A stretch of 64,000 nt of DNA from Escarpia spicata (Eukaryota > Annelida > Polychaeta > Sabellida > Siboglinidae), in NCBI GenBank assembly GCA_963995525.1, contig OZ023209.1, positions 15,907,908 through 15,971,907 on the forward strand, read 5' to 3'. Shown piece after piece: positions 37,701 through 50,274 of this stretch (positions are counted from its first letter, which is position 1; the number at the start of each line of letters is the position of its first letter). Below the pieces are notes generated by a model. That model was not told the origin of the DNA and did no database searches. It saw only the letters and a list, made by a program, of their open reading frames with translations. The position numbers and the translations under genes were made by a program.

Positions 37701-40700
37701 CACATACATCAGCACACAGCATCACACTTCACAGTACATCAGCACACCACATCACACCTCACAGTACTTCAACACACCATATCACACCGCACAGTACATC
37801 AGCACACAGCATCACACCGCACAGTATATCAGCACACAGCATCACACCGCACAGTACATCAGCACACAGCATCACACCACACAGTATATCAGCACACAGC
37901 ATCACACTGCACAGTACATCAGCACACAGCATCACACAGTACAAACACTGCCCCTGGTGGGCAAATCTTTTATTCAATTCATCAGTGAGAAAACTGGTAT
38001 GTTACTGCTGACTGACTGGTACATTACTGATGACAGATGTGTACACTACCGAGGACTGGCTGGTACATTACTGATGACAGATGTGTACACTACTGAGCAC
38101 TGGTTGGTATATTACTGATGACAGATGTGTACACTATTGAGGACTGGCTGGTACAGTACTGATGACAGATGTGTACACTACTGAGCACTGGTTGGTATAT
38201 TACTGATGACAGATGTGTACACTATTGAGGACTGGCTGGTACATTACTGATGACAGATGTGTACACTACTGAGGACTGACTGGTACATTACTGATGACAG
38301 ATGTGTACACTACTGAGGACTGGCTGGTACATTACTGATGACAGATGTGTACACTACTGAGGACTGGCTGGTACATTACTGATGACAGATGTGTATACTA
38401 CTGAGAACTGGCTGGTACACTACTGATGACAGATGTGTACACTACTGAGGACTGGCTGGTATGTTACTGAGAACTGGCTCGTATGTTAACAAATGTATAT
38501 GTTACTGATGACAGGCTGGTATTATTACTGATGACAGGCTGGTATTATTACTGATGACAGGCTGCTATATTACTGACGACATATTTATACACTACTTATG
38601 ACATATTATTGCAATTCCATTACCTCGTCCACAGTCCCACCCCCTATAAGGTGTGTAAGCGCAGTCACAGGTGTAGTGGGAGAACCACTCGATGCAGATG
38701 CCTTCGTTCATGCAAGGGTTACTAGCACACTTGGGGTGACAACCTGTATAAAAACGTTTCATGTATTATGGTTCATAGAAGGGTTACAAATATGAATACA
38801 AATGCATTTATTTAGGCAAAAAACATATAATAATAATGGAATTACTTCTTTAGCACCAATATTCTTGGAAAATCCAAGCTCAGTGGTATATATAAATTGG
38901 TATAAAAATATAAAAATACATAGCTTTTTTAAATTAGATAAGTTAGATATATAAATAGATACAAATTAAATAAGGTAATACATTAAATAAAGTTAGCATG
39001 TAAATTGCTTCCTAATGTTCTGCTGGTTTCGCCTACATAGGTCAGATGACAGTCCGGACATCCTATATCATAGATTACCCCACACATGTTGTTCTTAGGG
39101 GTTTTGTTCTTGTGGTTCATTACGATGGATCTTATGGTGTTGTAAGATTAAACCTTCCCGCAATCTTCCTGGAAGTGTTGTCATGTGAAAGTTACCAACA
39201 CAGTTACCAAGGTCTGTGCCACCAAGAGTGGCGCAGACCAACGTTGATGAAGACGTCATGAAGACGTCGAAAGCTCCGTTCAGAGCAACATAGGACTCAG
39301 AAAGCAAACTTGCCATATTTTCCAAATTAAATAAAGTTAATAAATAAGTTTTTAAAATGTTTAAAAATAAATATGTAAATATGTTATTAGCACACAAACA
39401 TCATAATCGAACATTGACCAACTCTCCACAATACGGCATTCATCAGCTGTTTACGTAATATTTGGGCAATCAATGCACAGTCAGAACTTATTTATAACAT
39501 ACTAACAAAAATGCCCATCACCTGACGGGATGGGATGCCTTGGTAGGTGACCATCATGATAGTAATACTGACCAAACACACATCGTTACATAAACACCAT
39601 AACGCACTCGCAGATATTGATAGATTCTACTTCATGTTGCCAAGTCTATCTATGATGCAGGGGACATTTTCCAAAAGTATTTGACCCATGCACGTGGTTC
39701 TGCAACTGTTAGGTTACGTTTTACGTATTACGCACACATTAAGTTTCATGTTACAAACAAATGGTTTACCCCATAAAAGGTGGAAATCTTGATATATATG
39801 GGGTATTTAAAAAAGATATGGGTCTTACATCCTATTCATTGGGTCGTAGATTAATTTGGCACTTGAGGTTCAAGCCGTCTACAAGGAAAACGCTCAATTA
39901 TAAGTAGATTATGATGTGTCCAATGAGGTGTCTTACGATGTCAGTTTTTGGGGTCCAAAAATGAGATGACATTGTAAGTTGTTCAACAGACCTGAGGACA
40001 CGCCGTATGTGACCTCTCCACTGTCCACCTTTCCTCGCAGGTCCTGCACTACCCCGTTCACCATCAGTGCCCTCATGCATCCAACGAACCCATCGCTGTA
40101 GTCGACCGATGCCCCTGGTGACAAACACAAGCATTGATATACACCACACGTTTAAAGCTAATCTTAAAAAAACATTACTTTAAACTCACTTTTTATGTTT
40201 TAGTCTTAGTATTCTATTATCAGGACATTAATTAATAATGTACTATTCTAGTTACTCATTCATTTATACTTTTATAACTATTGGTTATATAATTCTTATA
40301 CTAATTCTTATTTGAATGCACCTTCCAAAGTTGCACTCTGAGATCATCCATCTTTTGAATTGAACTGAAATTAAGTTTATTTGTTTACTCGGTTACAGTG
40401 ATATTACAAGTATGAACATAAAAATGGTTTCACCAAGTAACTCATGAGATTCTCTAGAAACCACTTTTTTTTTCTTTTCCCATTTTTTTACATTTAAAAA
40501 CATTAATGCAGGGTGTTGATAACAACAGTATCAGTACATATAATAAATATCAATGTAAATTAAATTAAACGTTTCATACAACGACATGTGTATCAACTGT
40601 GAACATACAGGTATGTATCACATATTGAAGCATAGTGTAATTTAGTGTTTATCATTGTGCAGGATTTATGCCACAACAACAACAAGTCACTGCAGGGTCA

Positions 40701-43700
40701 GGAGGCCACCTAAGGGCATTCACCAACAACAAGTCACTGCAGGGTCAGGAGGCCACCTAAGGGCATTCACCAACAACAAGTCACTGCAGGGTCAGGAGGC
40801 CACCTAAGGGCATTCACCAACAACAAGTCACTGCAGGGCCAGGAGGCCACCTAAGGGCATTCACCAACAACAAGTCACTGCAGGGTCAGGAGGCCACCTA
40901 AGGGCATTCACCAACAACAAGTCACTGCAGGGTCAGGAGGCCACCTAAGGGCATTCACCAACAACAAGTCACTGCAGGGTCAGGAGGCCACCTAAGGGCA
41001 TTCACCAACAACAAGTCACTGCAGGGTCAGGAGGCCACCTAAGGGCATTCACCAACAACAAGTCACTGCAGGGTCAGGAGGCCACCTAAGGGCATTCACC
41101 AACAACAAGTCACTGCAGGGTCAGGAGGCCACCTAAGGGCATTCACCAACAACAAGTCACTGCAGGGCCAGGAGGCCACCTAAGGGCATTCACCAACAAC
41201 AAGTCACTGCAGGGTCAGGAGGCCACCTAAGGGCATTCACCAACAACAAGTCACTGCAGGGTCAGGAGGCCACCTAAGGGCATTCACCAACAACAAGTCA
41301 CTGCAGGGTCAGGAGGCCACCTAAGGGCATTCACCAACAACAAGTCACTGCAGGGTCAGGAGGCCACCTAAGGGCATTCACCAACAACAAGTCACTGCAG
41401 GGTCAGGAGGCCACCTAAGGGCATTCACCAACAACAAGTCACTGCAGGGTCAGGAGGCCACCTAAGGGCATTCACCAACAACAAGTCACTGCAGGGTCAG
41501 GAGGCCACCTAAGGGCATTCACCAACAACAAGTCACTGCAGGGCCAGGAGGCCACCTAAGGGCATTCACCAACAACAAGTCACTGCAGGGCCAGGAGGCC
41601 ACCTAAGGGCATTCACCAACAACAAGTCACTGCAGGGCCAGGAGGCCACCTAAGGGCATTCACCAACAACAAGTCACTGCAGGGTCAGGAGGCCACCTAA
41701 GGGCATTCACCAACAACAAGTCACTGCAGGGTCAAGAGGCCACCTAAGGGCATTCACCAACAACAAGTCACTGCAGGGTCAGAAGGCTGCATAAGATCAT
41801 TCCTCTGCAGGGGGTGGCAAGCCAATCACATCATTGGCACCCTTTGAAACTCACCCTCTACCTCCTATATTCAGGGGGTAGCTGCTCAATCATAACATAT
41901 ACCCTGTGGCATGGGAAGTGAAGCTATCCAATCATCTACATTTGCCCAGTGTTATAGGAAGAACAACTTCCACGCTCGATGCCATCTTTGTCTCTAGCAC
42001 GAACAAAGTAGCACGTCACCCACCAACCAGCCCCATTTCTCCACCTTTGGAAATGATAGAAGGGTCAGTGTCTCCAGGGGGTTGGCTTGACACCCAGATG
42101 GGTTCAGAACCAGGATTCTGGTCATGTGACCACAGTCATATGACCATTGATCAAGTAGTTGGCCCAGGATCACGTCCGGTCACGTGAAATATCCCGGCTT
42201 GACACCAAAGGGATGCAGACCCAGGATTCTGGTCATGTGGCCGCAGTCACATGATCAAGTAACTGACTAAGAATCACGTCCGGTCATGTGAAATATCCTG
42301 GTCTTGCATCCTGTTCTCAGGCTGTCACAGCTGGTCCCAAACAGATCTGGCCAGACTGTCCAATTTCGCCATAACAAATTTGATGCATTTATCAAATGAG
42401 TCGTGTTATTCTGTCATAATTGTGTGTACATATTTATGCACACACACACACACCAGTATAAGGTAAGGTGTTACAATTAATATTAATGAGTACAGATGTG
42501 AATTTAACTACAAATTTCCTGTGAATCAACAGGCCTCATACCTTTTAATCAACACCATATAATTTGTTTCACATAATATGCAATTTTAAGATAAAATGGC
42601 ACAAAGGACAACAAAAATATATCGCTGCACTATGTTTATAATTGCGCTGGCCAGACCTGGCAACCAGTAATTTTGCAAACGCATAATTTATTACAAACAA
42701 CATATCAAATGCCAAAGTGACATGTTAACTGTCAGAATTTTTGACAGAATATAACTAATGTACACAGAGCAATCAGAACAGCTGACTGACCAATCATAAG
42801 GGGGCTGTTGAGGTTAAGGGTTCGGAAGCCCTGGTTGCTTGGTTCGTCGATAGTCACCACCGCCTGCAGGTCCACCTTGAGCTGAGCGAGTTTGCGGTTG
42901 CGTTCAATGTGCACGGTGTGCCAGTCGCCGTCATTGAGAGGGTATGCCGTCGTCTTCTCAAGGGTCTGTACCCCATTGCCCACGTCAAATCGGAACTGGA
43001 TACTGTTTCCAACTGAGGACACAACATTCATTGTTGTCATGCACGTGTTTATAACTCATCATTATAGCTTACAACTTATTATCCACCTTTCTATTATTTC
43101 TGGTATATATTTATATACTTTTATTTATCTGTTTATCCATATTTTCTCTTGATCTAACCTAATAAGGTTACGTGTAAATGGTGTTGTCACACTTTGTATT
43201 TTGTTCTTGCACTTTAATTCTAGATATATTCTGATGTTAATAAGCTACTGAAATTGTAAACATTATAAGAATTGCAATTCTTTTACCCTTTTTTCAACAA
43301 TTTGTATTCATTGATATATGCACTGTATAAGTGGTGTAAATGTGTTACTGTGGAAATAAATTTAATTCATCCATTTTTCCATTTATTCCCTGATGAAAGT
43401 TTTTGGAAAGCTGCTCTCAAAGGATGAACAGGATCATAGAATATTTGACTAGCTTCTCTTTTTAGGGCAACATTATACAAACTGGACAGCTGCCTCTGAT
43501 CACCGCCAATCAATTTGCTAGCTATGTTGACAATTAGTTAATTTATTGTTATCATTCCTTAATGTAATTTTTTAATTAACCTGACATGTTTTGGTTTACT
43601 TACACACAAGTTTCACTTCAATGAAGTGGTGTTTCCCCGTGTTCTGTAGAAATATTCCATTCAGTGTCGTTGTGCGGAATTGGAAGCGAATGTCACCAGA

Positions 43701-46700
43701 GGTCGCTGCATCAAAAGTCGGCAACGCGATGGTCGCATCATTTTTGCGGAATGTCACAATGTTGTCAAAGAGAGCTGAAAGAAAAACAATTGTCACAATC
43801 AATAATAGTAACATCCTTGCAAGCCAGGGGTGGTGACTGGCAGATGTCTTATGCAATATATGGAAGTCAGCTGAATCAATTAGTAATTGACAGTTGCAAC
43901 TGTACAACCCGTGAGCAGAGTGCAGATACCTGCACCACACGAGGCCCAATCATAAGACAAAGCCCCCGACTTCAGGGAATCCCAATGTAATGACCCATTC
44001 AACCATTCTCATAAGCGGCAAAGCAGTATTGTGTATTCAAGTAATTACTTTTACTTGATGAACATTACTGTTTTTACATGTAACATGAGCAAATTTATTG
44101 GCTGAAATAAAAACAAGCCTGGCAAATGTTAACAACTGGCTTAACACAGTGTTTCGCAAGGCAATCTGTGGCACTTCTTGTTCGCCAGCACAATTTTGAC
44201 ACGCACAGAAAATAGACAGTTTCACCAGTGAAACACTAGTATGACATCGACGTCAACTCACTGTCTCCGTAGCACAGGAGTGGCCCCAGCGTGTGTTGTC
44301 CCCACCGAGTGTCCTTCAGTGTTCCCGTGTCACCAAACCGCAGCTCCATGACAGGCAGATCCTCCTTGTGACGAAGGAGACCCGCATCAAAGACGTCATC
44401 CTCCAGCAGCCCGGCGTCACAGTTGCACCGGGCGTTGTTCTTCTTACACTCGTTCTTGATGGCGCAGGCACACTTGCCCGACCCCGGCGACGATCCACCC
44501 CAGTAGTCCATCTTCATGTTGTTGCGCCCCACCCACCAACCCCAGCTTGGGATGTTCGGGTCCGGACCTGAATACACACAAGTTGCTCATTTACATGTAG
44601 TAGAAAAAAAGCACTGATGGTACACACAATGTATTCATACCAGACATTTGCTATGGCATGAAGTTTAGCAGTTTTGGTGGTTTCTATCATTGTTGCAAGT
44701 TTTTTATTTCATGTTCCGAACAATCAATTTATGTCCATCTGACATCTAGTATGAACCCTAAAACCAGAAAGAAACCATTAACCAGTGATGAATTTTAAAA
44801 ATATAATGGCGTTACTTCTTTCCTCAGGGGTCATAGATTAATCCCTGATAGTTTGGTGACCGAGATGCACATCGTCTAGGAAGAAAATGTTAACATACCC
44901 CCAGACACATACAAACATGCTAGCTTGATTATAATCAGATTAATTAACTTATGGCAGAGAAGTAAGCAGTCCTACTGCTGAGTTATGAATTGTTTTAACG
45001 CTGTGTGAATGTGGTATCCCAGACGGTGACTATTCAGCTGACATCTTGTTGCAGCAACATTTTATTGTTAAAATGTAAAACAATTTCAGCCTTTGTTATC
45101 AGTCCCTATGATTCTGCATTCTTAAGGCATTCCAATATCACGTACATGTTTTCATTTACACTTTGAAGATGAAGCACAGAAATATATTTCTATTTACAAC
45201 TAAAACTGCCCTGAAATCTTTCAATTAGAACACTTGCCAAAGCGAGTGATTATATTGGACAAATATGGTCTAAATTCCTGTACATGCACATGATAACAGT
45301 TACCAGGGCCTAAAATAATTTACATGGGCATGTCACATATCAAGGTTTGTCAACAAGAGCCAGGATCCAACAGCACGTATTAGGGTCTTGCAACATATAT
45401 CAGGGTCCAAAATCACGTACCGGGGTCTGAGAGGAGCTTCGAGCCATAGCACCTGTACCGGATCGATTGTTCGCAGTAACCAGCTCGTGTGATCAGTTCA
45501 TCGAACTGCTCGATGTCGGCGTCGTAGTTGACCATGCGTATGTATGAGCCCGCAGCCTGATAGCCGTCGACGTGGGTCGGCTTCATGCTGTCGTGATGAA
45601 TCTCGGTGATGGCTGTCTTTGCATCATCTGGTTTCCATGGAAACAGTAATACATGTGATGTATCATGACAGTGAATACTGCATATAATCATTTTATCCAC
45701 AAGCACGTCACTGACGGGTGGTCACACGTTGTAAGTCTCCAAAGACCATACATATATGTGGGAATAAACCAATACAGTGGTGCCACCTAACGAGTGGAAC
45801 ATACATCATTGTACACTGATGCTATCGTAGATGTTGGAACCGGGCTGCAAGGTGGGTAATGTCTTACCAACCATGTCGTGTCAGCAGTAGTCGGGAACAT
45901 CATACAATTCTAACAGCATTTGAAGGATAATACTTTAATTTATATACTTATATTTATATAACTGTAGCTTTGATCATTATTTTAGTATATTTATTTAATT
46001 ACTGTATTTGTATTTTACTAATATTTATTTTTTTAGAATTTCTTTTAGAAAATGCATGTATATTTAGCCATCATTATTACCTCTATCTGGGTTCTACATG
46101 TTGTAAAGCGCCATGAACAATTTATAATTGGATCTGGTGCTATATTAAATAAAATATATTATTATCATATATGTGATACTAATACTTCTCTCAGAGGACA
46201 ATAAATGGCTGGTACAAATTATGTGTGAATATGTTCAAAAATAGAATTGACAGCTATCTGGGGAAGGCGGGTTATAAACTTATATGTAGGTCGAAACAAA
46301 TTGTTGGAATCTGGATAAGCCATAGGCTTCCTTGTTCGCATGCCGCCTGGAACTTATAGTTCTGGACAGCAGTTTTGCTAAGTCTTGTTAAATAAGGAGG
46401 CAGATGATCTGATAAATAATGTGTTCTAATTAAAGTTATATTTTCCTGTGAAAGTGTATGCGATTATGGTTCCCAGGTGGCGTGCACACTTACGGTTGAA
46501 GGTGCAGCGAACTTGGAACGGAGGCAAGGGGCCGGAATCGTCAATGTCTATCATCATGTCCTTGAACTGTGGCAGTGGATTCAACATGCGGGCCTCCTCA
46601 CAAGACACAAGGTACTTGGCTGCAAGATTCATGCACAGATATGTGGACATCAGTAGGTCTATGCGACAAGACACATTAGCTGCAACCACAATCTGCAGCT

Positions 46701-49700
46701 AACTCACCATTACAATGAAGTCATCTGAATCTGTAGCCATCATCCACAAAAATGGAAGATGCTTATTCCAAGTTGCATTTCCACCTTAACTCCCTGGCAT
46801 TCCCCAACTCTGATGATGACTTCATGATGTTCTTAACAATTTGGGCTTGTTGCGCATTCTAACTCGGATTCCAAAGGATTCAGACACATGAAATTTGATT
46901 ATTATTACTATTATCTTGTACACGTTATACACTGAATCCCCCAATCACAGACTGCTCATCATACAAACAATGCTTCTTCACTGAATGTTCCCAAGTCTAA
47001 TCAAAGTTCCATGGTTGCGGCCAAATCACTTCAATGTCAACATTTTCAAACTCTCATTCATATGCAGATTCTGCATCTATCGTCTGCTTTTCAACAGACG
47101 GCTTCAAAAGTTATTTACAGTCTCTGCAATCTTTGACTAATTGATCTGTCACTAACTGCTCCCTTGATCATCATACACCAGCTGCTCCCTTGCTCATTAA
47201 ATACTTGGTCATTAATTGACTTACTCCCTCGGTGACACTGTTCCCATACTGACTGCTCCCTCACTCACTGACTACTCCCTCACCCACTGACTTCTCCTTC
47301 GCCCACTGACGTCTCCCTGCTCACTGACTTCTCCTGGCCCACTGACTTCTCCCGGCTCACTGACTTCTCCCTCACTTACACTTGTGACACACTGCGCCCT
47401 CGTATCCCGTCTTGTCACAGTTGCACATGAAGTTCTTGTGACTCTGAGAGCAGATCCCTCCGTGTTCACACGGGTTCGGGTCACACCTAGTAACAAGGGT
47501 AACTCAATCAGATGAGTTGGATGGCCAAAGTTTGTTAACAGACTGACTGCCAGAATGTCTGAAAACCTATTTTGGAGAGATATAAGCAATTATATGTGTC
47601 ATCTATTTTCATTATTATTACTTTACATATAGTTTTCTATTCTATGCACATATGTAAATTCAGTTACGATGTTATAAATCATGTGTTTGCTTTTCTTGTG
47701 GGGGAACAAACACTTTATTTATGCTGAAAAATTTCCACTTTCTTCCCTATTTCCACATTCAGTTGATGTGTGCAATGATTCGTCTGTTATGTATTGTGAA
47801 ATAAACTTATTTACCCATTTATGACTTGAGAAACCTTGTTGCAGGGCAACAGGTCACGTGAACAAATGGCCAAATTTGCTCAGTTTTACATTGACACTGT
47901 GATCATGGACTGATCATGGGGGTAGATGTTGAGAGCTATATAATTTGAGCTAGGTGATTCAATTCAGCATTATGGCGCATTAAATCAGGGTAGAGGAAAC
48001 ATACCAAATCGATGAGAAAAAGGTATTGAGTAATTTTAAGGCTGTCCCCTTACCTGTCCTGGATGACACACGTGCCATTAATTACACCTTTGTTCTCAGC
48101 TACTGTCAACCCAACGACGGGTTCATCATTGATCTCAAGGTTCTGCATGCAGCCAAGGAAGCCAGGTATGCCGATTATGTCATCACCCCCTATGCAAGGT
48201 TAACAAGCACCAGTTGTAGATAAATAGCCGAATCTCAGTTTACCATCGTTTTTATCACCCTAGGACAGTCGCAGATTATTTCCATAAAAGAGAAGTAAAG
48301 CCTACAGGAAGTTGGTCCCACTAATATGGTCACCTTGTTATTTCAGCCACTTTAGCCCAGTCCCCAAGGTGACCTTAATAGTGAGGTTCCGATGTTGATA
48401 AATATTGATGTGCTATCCATAACTGATCTGTAGTTCTTGGGTCAATCGCAGAAAAAATGCATAACATTAGGAACAAGTGACTTACGTCCATCTAATGTAT
48501 GGTACAAACCCTAAAACCAGTTGGAACCTTTAGCCAATAAAAAAATTAATGCGTTAATTTTCTTCTGAGGGGTACCGGTAGTAGGTTAATCCCTGAAAGT
48601 TTGGCGCTCAAGATGCAAAGAGTACAGGTGAAAAATGTTAAAGGGAATAAAAACACCTATTGCTTGAATTCATATTATATTACATCCTGCAATCTATTTC
48701 CATGTCCAAGTAAAAAAAAATTCTATGAATTATAAATTCCACATTTTATGCTGTGCACCCGGACATTTTCGAATATGCATAATTTTGGCATGCTTTTCGG
48801 GATGCCAAGATGTGATGTCACATATGACCCATACTCGCATCAGGCCGACCCTTTCCACGCATTCGGAGCATGTTTACAAGGACAGCTTTCGGGTTGAAAC
48901 AAGAGTCAAAATGAATTATTGTGCAATATACTGATGTAATACAAACACCAGTCACCATAGAGGGACAAGCAGTTACCTTACGGTTCCACATGAATCAAAT
49001 TTGATTCAAAACAATGAATGCGAATGAGCCTACAAGTCGACTAGATTTCACCGAGCTTGGGCTTGTTTTTAGAATAATTAATCGGATGAAACCAACGGGG
49101 AGGTAATCTACACCGATAAACATACATAGCAAACATATATTGTATCCAGCTACAGAAAGTAACGTGTATAATCTCATAATATCACTAGAATATCGATGTA
49201 TGAAGGAGTTACATAATTTATCATAACAACTTCGGGTTGGTTTCTTGTCATTTATTTTACAAACAGGCGATGCTGGTTCAATCCCGACACCAGACCAATG
49301 ATTTTTTGATGTTTTAACAAAGTAATATGAACCAAATAATTTTGATACTATGATGCACTGTTTGTAATTTTTTTATAGTAATTATTTATTCGCCACAAAA
49401 ACGAAAATATGGGAATTATATAACGATGTTTCTAAATTTTATTTATCCAAACAAATATAATGGATATATAATTTATTAATTGTATGGTAATATATTGTCA
49501 TTATATATGTGAAAACTAATTGTGATCTGCCACTCAATTCCCCACATAGCGAGATGGCATACCTCCAATGAAGATGGTGGAGAGTGTGGTGAAGGAGAGC
49601 TGTCTGTGGGCAGCGTCAGACACTCCATCCACAGTGAAGTTGACCAGTCCAGACTTGTCACTCGTGCCGGAGTTGATGATCACGTTGACCGTGTGCCACA

Positions 49701-50228
49701 GCCCGTCCGTGAACGTGTCCTTGTCCGCCATCGGGTCTCCTGCAACGGAGGTGTTTTAATAACCAGCCACCAGGGGGCACTCTGTATCATCCGCCGCAGT
49801 AGGCGGGGCAAAGAGCGGTAGATATTGTAGTGATTATGAAATGTCTGTTTACAATCTGTTATGTTTATGTCATCGATTTTTAGTGGTGACAAGAGGAGTT
49901 GTTTATAGCATTTACAGCGTGTCATTGTGGCAGCCAGACAAGTCCCACTGAGGCCGGTGACCCTCTCGATGGCGTCTCTCAGGGTCATGTTAGGGTGACC
50001 TCTTCTCCAAGAGCCAGACCTTTATGCAGGATCAAAATGTTACAAGTCAAAACTAATTTCCAGTGGACATTTGCTCATCAAAAAACCCTCCAACTGCACC
50101 CCCCGAGGCTCACTATATATATAATATATACATGTATATACATAATAAATAATTATATATATATATATACATACAAATATATATTATATGTGGCTCACCA
50201 AAAACGTAAGCAAATCAGCAAATGGTTT

Positions 50229-50274
<46 letters not shown>

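Larger units (their letters stand above)
38744..39991 (-). other. Intron 16 of CNTNAP-like gene
   Basis: Contains the Penelope-like remnant (39000-39260). The remainder is AT-rich, with nothing recognised. Confidence 0.8.
45628..46493 (-). other. Intron 11 of CNTNAP-like gene
   Basis: Holds a SINE-like piece (45835-45900), an L2-like tail (46095-46165) and a LINE C-terminal remnant (46222-46275). No other signal. Confidence 0.7.
48190..49562 (-). other. Intron 8 of CNTNAP-like gene
   Basis: Holds a single-copy relative of the 53-55 kb repeat (48325-48390) and dispersed repeat copy 2 (48490-48640). No coding in the remainder. Confidence 0.7.

Noticed and set aside
36880..38118. 412-aa plus-strand ORF with [10 protein letters not shown] repeats, and minus ORFs with ADVLCGVM repeats
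   Set aside because: By-products of the 30-bp minisatellite, whose unit length is a multiple of three; it lies in an intron of the opposite strand.
40674..41795. CRISPR-like appearance of the 47-bp array
   Set aside because: Units are contiguous with no spacers, no cas genes, and the context is an animal intron.
44293..44571. 92-aa plus-strand ORF
   Set aside because: Antisense shadow of exon 13.
48026..48223. 65-aa plus-strand ORF
   Set aside because: Antisense of CNTNAP-like exon 9 (48054-48189), which explains its open frame.
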